In this document: piece by piece, positions 1 to 8,550 of the stretch | Position numbering within the stretch: the first letter of the stretch is position 1 | Layout: each line of letters begins with the position of its first letter | Assembly: GCA_014879675.1 (NCBI GenBank) | Contig: JACSRQ010000138.1 | Coordinates: 1 to 59,052 of the forward strand | Reading direction: 5' to 3' | From: Ignavibacteria bacterium | GTDB lineage: Bacteria; Bacteroidota; Ignavibacteria; Tepidaquicellales; OLB5 | DNA: 59,052 nucleotides | The notes under the pieces: model-generated | Databases searched by the model: none | What the model saw: the letters and a program-made list of their open reading frames with translations, nothing else | What the model was told of the DNA's origin: nothing | Position numbers and translations under genes: made by a program

Positions 1-276
1 GAGCATCCTTCGGATGCCGCAAGGCGGATACTGAATGAGCAGATGAGTTACATTACTGCCAATCTCGCGCTCGGATTCATTGAGTCATTCGTAGGCAATG
101 ACGGCTCATGGCACCTGATTTTCCACTATTACCAGAAGGTTGATGCACTGCCCGAAATAATGCCCACAGGCGAGATCAGTGAGTACAAATGGTTCGAAAG
201 GTATGCACTGCCTGATATCAGCGAAATCGCGCACCGCGGCTGGGCAAAATACACCATCGATAAGCTGCTCGGTTGA
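1..276 (+). CDS. NUDIX-type hydrolase, C-terminal part (cut by window edge)
   Basis: The frame is open from base 1 to the TGA at 274-276, so the start lies outside the window and 91 residues are visible. The first residues, EHPSDAARRILNEQ, follow the spacing of the NUDIX box (E-x7-R-x3-E) but have Ile and Gln where the usual REUxEE motif has Glu. The tail, with W-F-x-x-Y-x-L-P-D and A-H-R-G-W-A, fits the closing strand and helix of small NUDIX nucleotide-sugar or NDP hydrolases. The degenerate box could mean altered metal binding or a different substrate. An internal Met at 43 would remove the box, so it is not the real start. Family assignment is moderately sure; the substrate is unknown. 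Confidence 0.55.
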   Translation, partial: EHPSDAARRILNEQMSYITANLALGFIESFVGNDGSWHLIFHYYQKVDALPEIMPTGEISEYKWFERYALPDISEIAHRGWAKYTIDKLLG

Positions 277-282
277 TTAAAT

Positions 283-290
283 TAACTTTG
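283..290 (+). promoter_or_regulatory. possible Bacteroidota-type -7 element
   Basis: TAACTTTG matches the TAnnTTTG -7 consensus of Bacteroidota sigma factors and lies 26 bases before the DinB ATG at 317. No clear TTG -33 element is seen at the usual distance, so this is only a candidate. Confidence 0.3.
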
Positions 291-316
291 CCTTCCTGAA
301 TCTAATTACTGTTAAA

Positions 317-763
317 ATGTTCAACAAAGATACTGCTGAAATTTTCAAGCTCAATAAATTTGTGCTTGATATGAACCTGAAGGATATCACACAGTCTGAT
401 AGTCTTGTATCGCCCCAAACAGGCGGCAACTGCATTAACTGGATATTGGGTCATATTCTTGTGAACCGCGATGTGCAGCGGGAGATTGTGGGACTCAACA
501 CCGCTTGTTCGCCGGAAATGACTGAGCTTTATGACCGCGGAACGCAGAATATCAATTCCGGAAATGCCATGGATGTAACAGCTCTTTTAGCAATCCTTGA
601 AGAAGGGCAAAATGAGCTGATAACAAAACTTACTGAAAGAGATCTATCGGCAAATGAGGAAAGCCGTAAGCTGGCGCTCACATTGGCATTCCATGAATCA
701 TACCATGCCGGCCAAACCGGACTGCTGAGAAGGATAGCCGGCAAAGAAGGAGCGATAAAATAA
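317..763 (+). CDS. DinB-family protein
   Basis: A 148-residue DinB/YfiT-like four-helix bundle protein. The metal triad is visible as H46 (in NWILGH), H126 and H130 (in HESYHAGQ), the usual one-plus-two arrangement. The family includes metal-dependent thiol S-transferases such as the bacillithiol transferase BstA, but many members have no proven reaction. The TAA stop is followed directly by the ATG of the TPR gene at 764, so the two are probably translated together. It is one of three DinB-fold proteins in the window (also 7252-7725 and 36703-37233). The fold is fairly sure; the substrate cannot be read from sequence. Confidence 0.87.
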   Translation: MFNKDTAEIFKLNKFVLDMNLKDITQSDSLVSPQTGGNCINWILGHILVNRDVQREIVGLNTACSPEMTELYDRGTQNINSGNAMDVTALLAILEEGQNELITKLTERDLSANEESRKLALTLAFHESYHAGQTGLLRRIAGKEGAIK

Positions 764-1630
764 ATGGCAGTAGAAAGAGATTTTGATAAGCTGTGGAATT
801 ACGAAGATCCCGCAGCAACTGAAGTAAAATTCCGCGAGCTTCTGCCCGCTGCTGAAAAAGGTAAGGATAAGGCTTATTATATAGAGCTGTTGACCCAGCT
901 TGCACGCACTCAAAGCCTGCAGAGGAAGTTTGATAAAGCGCATGAGATACTTGATAAAGCTATGAAGCTTATTGGCGCAGAGCATATTGTACCGCGCATC
1001 AGATTCATGCTTGAGCGGGGTAGGACTTACAACTCTTCCAAAGAGTATGAAAAGGCCAGGGAGCTTTTTCATGCTGCTTACCTGCAATCCGAAAAATACG
1101 CAGAGGATAACCTCGCTATTGATGCGGTTCATATGCTTGGTATCGTGGATAAGGACGAAGAATCCCTGAAATGGAATAACCTCGCAATTGAAATGGCGGA
1201 AAGAACCACCGACGAGAAAGCGAAGAGCTGGCTGGGTCCGCTATACAACAATACCGGGTGGACTTATCATGATATGGGTGAGTATGATAAGGCGCTATCC
1301 ATATTTGAAAAAAATGTAGAGTGGCACACCAAACGCGAATCCGGCATGCAGCTATATATTGCGAAGTGGAGCGTTGCCAGATGCCTGCGCTCGCTTGGCA
1401 GGGTTGAAGAAGCGCTGGAAATGCAGATGGCGCTGCGCGGCAAAGATAATGAGATGTATTCCTGTGAAGACGGATACAATGCTGAAGAAATCGCCGAGTG
1501 TCTGTTTACTCTGGGCAGGGCAGAAGAAGCCAAGCCATATTTCAGCAGGGCATATGAGCAGTTATCAAAAGATAGCTGGGTGCAGGAAAACGACAAAGAA
1601 AAGCTTGAAAGGCTCAAAAGCTTAAGCTAA
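764..1630 (+). CDS. tetratricopeptide-repeat protein
   Basis: A 288-residue protein without a signal peptide, built from about five or six TPR-like helical hairpins. Examples are the segments containing RKFDKAHEILDKA, KEYEKARELFHAA, GEYDKALSIFEKN, GRVEEALEMQMAL and GRAEEAKPYFSRA, spaced roughly 35-45 residues apart. TPR arrays are protein-binding scaffolds; no catalytic domain is attached. It starts on the base after the DinB stop and its TAA overlaps the next ATG by one base, so it sits in a coupled run with both neighbours. The partner is unknown. It is probably cytoplasmic. Confidence 0.85.
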   Translation: MAVERDFDKLWNYEDPAATEVKFRELLPAAEKGKDKAYYIELLTQLARTQSLQRKFDKAHEILDKAMKLIGAEHIVPRIRFMLERGRTYNSSKEYEKARELFHAAYLQSEKYAEDNLAIDAVHMLGIVDKDEESLKWNNLAIEMAERTTDEKAKSWLGPLYNNTGWTYHDMGEYDKALSIFEKNVEWHTKRESGMQLYIAKWSVARCLRSLGRVEEALEMQMALRGKDNEMYSCEDGYNAEEIAECLFTLGRAEEAKPYFSRAYEQLSKDSWVQENDKEKLERLKSLS

Positions 1631-2748
1631 TGAGGAATATTTTCGCCGCTGGAATTATATTCTGTATATCTCTTATGCTTAATCATTACGATAATAATTT
1701 ATATTCTCGATCAATGACAAACTGGAAAATTGAGCCATCATTTAAGTATGACATGTGCTGCTTCATGAATATTTTAACCGGTGATCCTTATTACAGGGAA
1801 CACTATCCCGATGAGCCGAATCCATTTGACAGCTTACAGACACCGGAAGTGAAACAGTCAATAGACTCGCTTTACAAAAAGCTTAAGACCGATAATGGCA
1901 TAATTATTTCGGCCTGGTTATGTCTGTATTTTTCTGCTATTGAAGGTGAAGAAATTGATGATATGCTCGCCGCGCTGCAAGATCCTGCGGTGCTGAAAGA
2001 AAATTTCTCGAAGTCACCCTACTATGACGACAAAAGCTGGAATATATTTTTATCGGTCAATAGTGAACTGCAGGTGATCTTTGAATTCCTTAAACAGAAT
2101 GATTTTAAGAAATACTGGAGCGAAAACATACTGCCTCGTATAGAAAAAAGGATAGAAGCGGAAAAAACGGGAATAGATAAGTATGATGTTATCGCTCAAA
2201 ACGAGAAGATGCTCGGGTTCAAACTGCCATCTGATACTATCACCGTTTATATGCTTTATTACAACAGGCCGCATGGTATCAAAATTACCGGAATGCGCTT
2301 CCTGACTTCAATCCATTGGCCGTTTGAAATTACTATCCGTACCTCCGCCCACGAGATGATGCACCCCCCGTATGATTATGACAGGGATGTGGAATTGAAA
2401 GTTCTGATATGGTCATTTGAAAATGATGAATTTGTTATGGATAAGGTTAACAATCATAACAAATCATTTGGCTATAACACACTTAACGGACTATTTGAAG
2501 AAGATTGTGTGCAGGCGCTGGACCAGATGATAAACGACAACCTTGGTGTATCAATAGATCCGCGGAAAAGGTGGAAGGAAAGTGACGAAGGCATCCATGT
2601 ACTTGCTGTAGCATTATACCAGATCATGAGAGCAGAAAAGTATAATACCGCAAATGAGGTGTTCAGAGATTTTTTAATCCGCATATACAACAATGGTTTG
2701 TTTAAACCGGGCAAGATCAAAGAATACTATGATAGATTCTACCAATAG
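1630..2748 (+). CDS. exported HExxH putative metallopeptidase, unknown family
   Basis: A 372-residue protein with a hydrophobic N-terminus (about residues 3-18) that looks like a signal peptide or anchor. The notable motif is H-E-M-M-H at residues 241-245, a zincin HExxH signature, followed about 45 residues later by acidic E290/E291, which could give the third zinc ligand as in gluzincins. I do not recognise the family. A polar region precedes the motif and basic helices follow it. The ATG overlaps the TPR stop by one base, so the gene belongs to the DinB-TPR run. Metalloprotease activity is inferred from the motif alone. Confidence 0.75.
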   Translation: MRNIFAAGIIFCISLMLNHYDNNLYSRSMTNWKIEPSFKYDMCCFMNILTGDPYYREHYPDEPNPFDSLQTPEVKQSIDSLYKKLKTDNGIIISAWLCLYFSAIEGEEIDDMLAALQDPAVLKENFSKSPYYDDKSWNIFLSVNSELQVIFEFLKQNDFKKYWSENILPRIEKRIEAEKTGIDKYDVIAQNEKMLGFKLPSDTITVYMLYYNRPHGIKITGMRFLTSIHWPFEITIRTSAHEMMHPPYDYDRDVELKVLIWSFENDEFVMDKVNNHNKSFGYNTLNGLFEEDCVQALDQMINDNLGVSIDPRKRWKESDEGIHVLAVALYQIMRAEKYNTANEVFRDFLIRIYNNGLFKPGKIKEYYDRFYQ

Positions 2749-2751
2749 TGT

Positions 2752-2759
2752 TATCTTTG
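2752..2759 (+). promoter_or_regulatory. possible Bacteroidota-type -7 element before PPK2
   Basis: TATCTTTG fits TAnnTTTG and lies 27 bases before the PPK2 ATG at 2787. It immediately follows the stop of the upstream gene. No good -33 TTG is seen. Confidence 0.35.
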
Positions 2760-2786
2760 TAGTATCTAAACTCTAATACTATAGGA

Positions 2787-3701
2787 ATGGGAAAGAACTC
2801 AACCGATAACAACTTCCGCAAGGATGAAAACATGTTCATCAAGCCGGGCACTAAGCTCAGGCTTAAGGATTTTGATACAAAATACACTGCGGGATTCAGC
2901 GATAAAGAGGATGCTGCAGAAATGCTGGCCAAGGATATCAAAAGGCTTGCCGAGCTTCAGGATATGCTATATGCAATGAACAAGTACTCCATGCTGGTTG
3001 TGATTCAGGCTATGGATGCAGCAGGCAAGGATGGTACCATAAAGCATGTTATGACGGGGGTTAATCCGCAGGGATGTAACGTAACAAGCTTCAAACAGCC
3101 CTCACATGAAGAGCTCAGCCATGATTTCCTCTGGCGCATTAACCGTGCCATGCCTAAGAGGGGAATGATAGCCATATTCAACCGCTCTCATTATGAAGAA
3201 GTGCTGGTTACAAGAGTACATCCTGAGTATATCCTCGGACAAAACATCCCCGGAATCGATTCCGTTGATAAGGTAGATAAGAAATTCTGGGCTAAACGAT
3301 ACGAGATCATCAATAATTTCGAAAAGCAGGCATTTGAGAACGGGACTATCATAATTAAATTCTTCCTGCATGTATCAAAGGAAGAGCAGAAGAAACGTTT
3401 CCTTGCCAGGATAGATGAACCCGAGAAGAACTGGAAATTTTCGACAAGCGATGTAAAAGAGCGCCAGCTTTGGGATAAATATATGGAAGCGTTCGAAGAA
3501 GCTATATCGAATACCTCAACTGAATATGCCCCATGGTATGTTGTGCCTGCTGATAGAAAATGGTTCATGAGGGCGGCTGTTGGCGATATTATTGTTGGTA
3601 CGCTGGAAAAACTCGGGCTGGAGTATCCCACGATCACAAACGAAGAAAAAAATGAGCTGCTTAAAGCTAAAGACCTTATTCTAAATGAAGATAATATATA
3701 A
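2787..3701 (+). CDS. ppk2: PPK2-family polyphosphate kinase / nucleotide phosphotransferase
   Basis: A 304-residue single-domain PPK2 enzyme that moves phosphate between inorganic polyphosphate and nucleotides. Walker A is MDAAGKDG at residues 76-83 (K81) and the Walker B segment is IAIFNRSHYEEVL at about 128-140, both diagnostic. The length fits one-domain PPK2 proteins; whether AMP, ADP or other NDPs are preferred cannot be told by eye. The ATG at 2787 follows ATAGGA; an internal ATG at 2832 would also keep the whole core. It converges on malQ with only 15 bases between the two stops. The exopolyphosphatase-family gene at 21235-22161 suggests polyphosphate turnover in this organism. Confidence 0.95.
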   Translation: MGKNSTDNNFRKDENMFIKPGTKLRLKDFDTKYTAGFSDKEDAAEMLAKDIKRLAELQDMLYAMNKYSMLVVIQAMDAAGKDGTIKHVMTGVNPQGCNVTSFKQPSHEELSHDFLWRINRAMPKRGMIAIFNRSHYEEVLVTRVHPEYILGQNIPGIDSVDKVDKKFWAKRYEIINNFEKQAFENGTIIIKFFLHVSKEEQKKRFLARIDEPEKNWKFSTSDVKERQLWDKYMEAFEEAISNTSTEYAPWYVVPADRKWFMRAAVGDIIVGTLEKLGLEYPTITNEEKNELLKAKDLILNEDNI

Positions 3702-3716
3702 TTCATAAGGTTGCAT

Positions 3717-5525
3717 CTACAGTCTTGCTGAATCTGCTAGCTGCACGCGTATCTGTTCATTCTCGGGAAGGTCAAGCAATCCTTCCAGACTGATGGGAGC
3801 GAGTTGTGACCAGTTATTCCGGCTAACGCTGCCCGGTGTATTAATGCGGCATGTTGGCTTCGATATCTTTCCAAGCAGCTCTTCATTCAGGCAGAGATAC
3901 TCCTGCAGTAACTGAATGCTGAATATAGATGCTGTTTTGTGTGCTGATTCCATCGCTTTTTGTACTATCTGAACTCCCTTTTCTTCAATACTTCCGCCAT
4001 AACCAAGGTAATTCAGGAATTTCTGCTTTTCACCGTAACTTTCCATGTATGAATACACCAGGCTGCCAAGCTCATCGGGATGTTTGCCCAATATCCGGCA
4101 TAACTCATCCGGCGAGTTCACGGAATCATTCCAATACAGTCTCCCGGCAACAGATCTCTTCTTATCAAACAACACCTGTTTCGAATATTTGATGTGTCCG
4201 ATGGTTATACCAGCCTTTTCGCACATTAGCTCGAAGAGCTTTTCATCGATTGTACCCGCTTCAAACTGCCACCAGTTGATCCAGAAACTGGAATCATGAG
4301 TGGAAAGGACGGCATTTGAATTGATCCTATAATCGGAAGGCGGGCGGAACTGAAAATTGCTCTTGTAGTATCGCTGGAAATCTATGCCGGGAATACCGAA
4401 TTCATACAGTACATGGAAAGAACAGCCCGGTACAGTGCCAAGATCTTCCGCGCAGGGGAGCATGAAAGAGGCATTCACCATTTCTTCGATTATCCGCCTG
4501 CCATGGTGTTCCCAAAGATACTCTTCCTTAGGTATATAGGAGCCGGAGATCGAGTTATCAACAACCGGCGATACCCATACGCGGAACAGTCCCACAAAAT
4601 GATCGATGCGGTACATATCGTAGAAATTCTGCGCATATACTAGCTTTTCCCGAACGTAGGTGAATCCGTCATTTGCTATCTTATCCCAATTATACGGCGG
4701 CATACCCCACTTCTGACCCATTGCAAAATACATATCTGGCGGCGCACCTGAGGCAAGTTCTAATATGAAATAATCTTTATGCGCCCAAACATCAGCGCTT
4801 TCACGGGATACAAGAAAGGGGAGATCACCCAGAATGAATATACCCTTTGCGGCAGCATAATCTTTTACACTCTTCATCTGGCTGAATAGCTGCCACTGCA
4901 TCCAGCAATAAAACTCCAATTTTTCGATATTGTTAACGCGGATTTCTTCCAGTGCAGAAGGAACCTTCTCTCTCAATTCTTCAGGCCAGTTTTGCCAGCC
5001 AATATCGGGATGCAGCTCTGATATCACCTTATACATGGTATAATCATTCAGCCAATATGAATTTGCGGTTTTGAATTGAGTGAATGCGGCGATGTTATCA
5101 GTCTTGGTAACTTTGTAAATGCTCCAAAGTAGTGCAATCTTCGCCCGTTTGATCTTATAGCTAACCCTGCCAAACCTGGGGCGGAATTTTTTCTTTAATC
5201 TCTCTAACTCTTTGCTGAAATCCGTAATATCAGCATTTATCAGCTCGTTTATGTTGAGGTACATCGGGTCGAGAGCGAAGGAGCTAACGGAATTGTAAGG
5301 AGCGAAATCGCCGCCGACATCATTCACGGGGAGGAGCTGAATTATCGATAGTCCAGTTTTGCCGCACCAGTCTGCAAGAAGCTTGAGGTCGGTGAATTCT
5401 CCAATAGCTGTACTTTGTGCTGAATATAACGAGTAAAGCGCGGCACATACGCCGGCACGGCGTTTTACGCCAATCCTGCGCCATTTATCGGCTGTGCGTG
5501 AATTCAGAAAATATTCTTCAGTCAT
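3717..5525 (-). CDS. malQ: 4-alpha-glucanotransferase (GH77)
   Basis: A 602-residue amylomaltase that transfers alpha-1,4-glucan segments between maltodextrins in the cytoplasm. The GH77 catalytic residues are present: nucleophile D308 in YRIDHF, acid/base E360 in AEDLG, and the transition-state Asp D411 in STHD. The N-terminal LLPVNDVGGDFAPYNS segment is also typical. Its ATG overlaps the stop of the upstream GH57 gene by one base (TAATG on the minus strand), indicating coupled translation. With the GH57 enzyme and glgB at 11307-13685 it fits glycogen or maltodextrin remodelling. No frameshift or missing domain is seen. Confidence 0.97.
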   Translation of the reverse strand: MTEEYFLNSRTADKWRRIGVKRRAGVCAALYSLYSAQSTAIGEFTDLKLLADWCGKTGLSIIQLLPVNDVGGDFAPYNSVSSFALDPMYLNINELINADITDFSKELERLKKKFRPRFGRVSYKIKRAKIALLWSIYKVTKTDNIAAFTQFKTANSYWLNDYTMYKVISELHPDIGWQNWPEELREKVPSALEEIRVNNIEKLEFYCWMQWQLFSQMKSVKDYAAAKGIFILGDLPFLVSRESADVWAHKDYFILELASGAPPDMYFAMGQKWGMPPYNWDKIANDGFTYVREKLVYAQNFYDMYRIDHFVGLFRVWVSPVVDNSISGSYIPKEEYLWEHHGRRIIEEMVNASFMLPCAEDLGTVPGCSFHVLYEFGIPGIDFQRYYKSNFQFRPPSDYRINSNAVLSTHDSSFWINWWQFEAGTIDEKLFELMCEKAGITIGHIKYSKQVLFDKKRSVAGRLYWNDSVNSPDELCRILGKHPDELGSLVYSYMESYGEKQKFLNYLGYGGSIEEKGVQIVQKAMESAHKTASIFSIQLLQEYLCLNEELLGKISKPTCRINTPGSVSRNNWSQLAPISLEGLLDLPENEQIRVQLADSARL

Positions 5526-7102
5526 TAATTTCTATTTTTTTCCCCTGATTCAAAAGAGGCGGGCCTGTGGGGCTTAACCAGCTTCATGTAAACACCCTTG
5601 CCGGTTTTGTATTTCGGAATATTACTTTTTGCCTCAGCTAACCGATCTTTAAACTCTTCTTCAAGCTCGATCCCTGTAACATCCCTGACAAGCTCCATAG
5701 CGCGGGACGCATATTCAAGTATTTTTACTGTCTCGAGTCCCGATATTTCAGAGAAGAACCAGCCGCAGCTTGTGTACATTAACATCGAGTATCTCTGCAT
5801 TTCCAGCAGCTTTAAAGCTATAAGTTTTTCGTTTTCATCGAAGCTTCTAACGGCATTTTGTTCAAAGTAGTTAGACTTGTTCTCTAATGAAGGTTCAAGC
5901 AGCAAATTTATATAGTTGTTCCGTGCTTTCCAAACATCTGTGAAGAATATTGAACCGATATTTTCGTAGATGATTATCATCTGATCGCGCAGCCAATCCA
6001 GGCTTTCTCGCAGCGGTTTGCGCCACTGCTGTATCCATCCGTCTCCGCCTCCGCAGCCGCAATCTTCTTTCCACCTTTTGACGCCGTGAAAACAGCTCCA
6101 CGAAGTTCCTTCACCGCCATCGCCCGGTTTAATTCGTACTTCGTACTCCGGCTGATGCTCAGCAAGATACTCGCCGAAATTCACAACCTTCAGTCTGTTT
6201 TGCGGTACCAGCGACTTCATGAAGAAAGCCAGTGTGCGCTCTGCGTGCTTTTTGTGATGGCCGAACGTTTCGCCATCGGTAGCAACGCCGATCAATTGTT
6301 CGGTTTCGGCTGATCCCTTTGTACCGGCATTTTCGGGTGTAGCGATTGTTCGATCTGATGCGCTGTGTATCTTATTCAGCAGATTCTGCGAGCTAACCAA
6401 CACGTCATCAAATGCTACAGATTTAGATACAGGGCCATCATAGAAAAATATATCAATATATAAATTCTTGTGAAACTCTGAGTACCGCCTGTATGGCATT
6501 TTGGGATCAATAGAGCCCGTATTAACATCTTGCCATGCTGATTCACCTATTTTCCTGATAAATGCAGCCTGACTTGTATCAAGAATTATATATTTGATGC
6601 CTTCGGAGATCAGTACTTCAACGGTTTCATCATTACATGCGGTTTCCGGAAGCCAAATACCCTCGGGTTCGCGCCCGAAATGAAACCGAAAATCCGACAC
6701 GCCCCATTTTACCTGTGTGATCTTGTCATTCAGATTTGCCAGCGGCATTATCATATGGTTATAGCACATTGCGATGGCATTGCCGTGTCCGTTATGCAGC
6801 TCTATGCTTTTTTTATCAGCTTCGATTATCTTCTTGTAAGTTTCGGGATGTTTGGTCTGTATCCAGGCAAGCAGGGTAGGGCCGAAGTTAAAATTCAGCA
6901 TTTCATAATTATTTACAACGGATACGGTCTCGCCCTTATCATCTATTATCTCCGCTTCAGCATTGGCTTTATAGCACTCGTGATAAATGCGTTCATTCCA
7001 ATCATGGTAGGGTTTCGCGCTATCCTGCAGCTCAATTTCGCCGGTCCATGGATTTTCCCTCGGCGGCTGGTAAAAATGTCCGTGAATACAAATATTAGTC
7101 AA
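5525..7102 (-). CDS. glycoside hydrolase family 57 protein
   Basis: A 525-residue GH57 protein. The N-terminal IHGHFYQPPRENPW is the typical first conserved region. The likely nucleophile is E153 in GIWLPE and the likely general acid is D276 in ATDGETFGHH, matching the GH57 catalytic regions. The C-terminal half is the helical DUF3536-like part of this subfamily. GH57 enzymes act on alpha-glucans as amylases, transglycosylases or branching enzymes; which one is not clear here. The start appears to be TTG at 7102, because an in-frame stop lies at 7115-7117 and the conserved core begins at residue 4. It is the first gene of a two-gene unit with malQ. Confidence 0.93.
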   Translation of the reverse strand: MTNICIHGHFYQPPRENPWTGEIELQDSAKPYHDWNERIYHECYKANAEAEIIDDKGETVSVVNNYEMLNFNFGPTLLAWIQTKHPETYKKIIEADKKSIELHNGHGNAIAMCYNHMIMPLANLNDKITQVKWGVSDFRFHFGREPEGIWLPETACNDETVEVLISEGIKYIILDTSQAAFIRKIGESAWQDVNTGSIDPKMPYRRYSEFHKNLYIDIFFYDGPVSKSVAFDDVLVSSQNLLNKIHSASDRTIATPENAGTKGSAETEQLIGVATDGETFGHHKKHAERTLAFFMKSLVPQNRLKVVNFGEYLAEHQPEYEVRIKPGDGGEGTSWSCFHGVKRWKEDCGCGGGDGWIQQWRKPLRESLDWLRDQMIIIYENIGSIFFTDVWKARNNYINLLLEPSLENKSNYFEQNAVRSFDENEKLIALKLLEMQRYSMLMYTSCGWFFSEISGLETVKILEYASRAMELVRDVTGIELEEEFKDRLAEAKSNIPKYKTGKGVYMKLVKPHRPASFESGEKNRN

Positions 7103-7108
7103 ATAGTG

Positions 7109-7180
7109 AGATAGTTAGATAGTGAAATAGCGAACTGGTTAAATAGTGAACTAATTAAATAATGAAATAGCGAAAATTAG
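7109..7180. repeat. degenerate short A/T-rich repeat
   Basis: About 70 bases made of imperfect copies of a unit like ATAGTGAAATAGCGAA, with variants in TTAAATAGTGAACTAA and AATAATGAAATAGCGAA. It lies just upstream of the GH57 TTG start on the minus strand. A similar low-complexity stretch is at 43024-43092. Confidence 0.6.
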
Positions 7181-7251
7181 AATTGTTTGAAATCATACAA
7201 AACTAAAAAATGAAGCGGTTATATAAAAGGAAATTATGATTGCTTTAATGT

Positions 7252-7725
7252 TCAGTATCTGATGGCATCCGCATCGGGCGGCGTGTAACCAAGCAGTCGG
7301 CTCATTGTCATTAACTGTCCCTTATGATGAAACTCATGCGTTGTTACGTGTGTGAAGAGGCCCAACACTGAATATGTAAAGTCTTTCTTCTGCCATGAAA
7401 TATAGCCTGTAATTTTTTCGTCTGGATCAGGGTGATTGCTTATGAATTCCTCCACAACAGAATTTATCTTTTGAAATGCCAAACGGAAGTCATCAGCGCT
7501 CTTGAGCTCTTCTGCATCGAAATAAGGGTATTCCTCCTTATGCGCGAAGCGCTTCAGCCAGTGAATATAAGTATTTGTGCAGTGTGTGTATAATGATTGA
7601 ATTGATTCATTATTGAAAGATTCAATCGGCTTTATCAAATCATGTTTTTTAATGCCTGAAAAATACTCCAGCACTATTTCCCTTGAAGACTTAAACAGTT
7701 CGTACTGCGAAGTTAATATATTCAT
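7252..7725 (-). CDS. DinB-family protein
   Basis: A 157-residue DinB-fold protein with the complete metal triad H48, H130 and H134, the last two in THEFHHKGQL. This is the best-preserved DinB of the window and resembles the YfiT/BstA group of metal-dependent thiol transferases, though the substrate is not readable. It lies one base downstream of the DUF1697 gene stop on the same strand, so the two form a pair. No signal peptide; cytoplasmic. Confidence 0.9.
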   Translation of the reverse strand: MNILTSQYELFKSSREIVLEYFSGIKKHDLIKPIESFNNESIQSLYTHCTNTYIHWLKRFAHKEEYPYFDAEELKSADDFRLAFQKINSVVEEFISNHPDPDEKITGYISWQKKDFTYSVLGLFTHVTTHEFHHKGQLMTMSRLLGYTPPDADAIRY

Positions 7726-7726
7726 T

Positions 7727-8257
7727 TCAGATAGTTAATAATTTATTAGTTGTGTTCCAGTTGCGTACAGTGCAAACGACTTTAAGCGTTTTTTCAACGG
7801 TGTTTTTTTTGAAAAATTCTGAATCCGAGAATCCGCCCCTGATAAGATGATACAAGTTGTTTCCGGAAACGATTATCATTTCTTTGTCATTGTTCGCGGA
7901 TTCCAGCTCTGTAATTTGAGCTTTGGTTGGTGCTGCGCTTAAATAGCCTACAGATATCTTGCATTCTTCATGTCCTTTAACTTTGCCAAACGGGTAGCCT
8001 TTTATAATTGCTTCCATTTCAGCTTTGTTACGTACGATTACGCTTACTTCAAAGCCGAAAGTTTTTTTAATGCCGGCTTCGATCTTTTTTCGGACTGTTT
8101 CTGCGGCGGCATTGGATTCAAATACAACATTCCCGCTCTGTATTAATGTGCGTACATTCTTATATCCAAGATCTTCAAACATGACTTTAAGTTCAGCCAT
8201 TTTGATGATTTTGTGTCCCGATACGTTAATGCCTTTAAGTAATGCAAAGTATGTCAT
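7727..8257 (-). CDS. DUF1697-domain protein
   Basis: A 176-residue protein spanning the whole DUF1697 family. Landmarks are the N-terminal ALLKGINVSGHKIIKMAEL, the central TLIQSGNVVFES and FEVSVIVR, and the C-terminal RNWNTTNKLL. The family is widespread and its biochemical role is not established. The gene reads toward the DinB gene with one intervening base and has the REP-like cluster 8268-8512 at its 5' side. No membrane segment or signal peptide. Confidence 0.93.
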   Translation of the reverse strand: MTYFALLKGINVSGHKIIKMAELKVMFEDLGYKNVRTLIQSGNVVFESNAAAETVRKKIEAGIKKTFGFEVSVIVRNKAEMEAIIKGYPFGKVKGHEECKISVGYLSAAPTKAQITELESANNDKEMIIVSGNNLYHLIRGGFSDSEFFKKNTVEKTLKVVCTVRNWNTTNKLLTI

Positions 8258-8267
8258 TTAGTTTCCC

Positions 8268-8512
8268 ATTCCCGCGAACGCCTGCACAGGGCAGGTAAAC
8301 GGGAATCTCTTAAATTCTCCCATTCCCGCGAAGGCGGGAATCTTTTGAAGTTTCTTATTCCCGCGAAAGCGGGAATCTCATATTTGGCAATCCGAATATG
8401 CTTCAGTATTACTTTTATGTGTTAATGATTCCTGCGTCAGGTCGTAAGACCTGACGCCACTGAAAAGTTTCTTATTCCCGCGCAGGCCTGCACAGGGCAG
8501 GTAAACGGGAAT
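8268..8512. repeat. cluster of REP-like palindromes
   Basis: Four hairpins with ATTCCCGC arms lie within 245 bases. Simple forms are ATTCCCGCGAAGGCGGGAAT at 8322-8341 and a one-base variant at 8357-8376. Extended forms at 8268-8306 and 8474-8512 carry an inserted inner hairpin, CCTGCACAGGGCAGG. Between them, at 8434-8457, is a different palindrome with arms GCGTCAGGTC and GACCTGACGC around GTAA. Related copies of both families occur elsewhere in the window. No coding potential is seen. Confidence 0.9.
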
Positions 8513-8550
8513 CTCTGGTAAGACAGTTGCTTTCCTCTTTAAAGATTGAC

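Noticed and set aside
3191..3706. 171-residue minus-strand ORF rich in Ser/Phe
   Set aside because: It is the reverse complement of the PPK2 gene in a codon-matching frame and has no domain; PPK2 has all its motifs on the plus strand.
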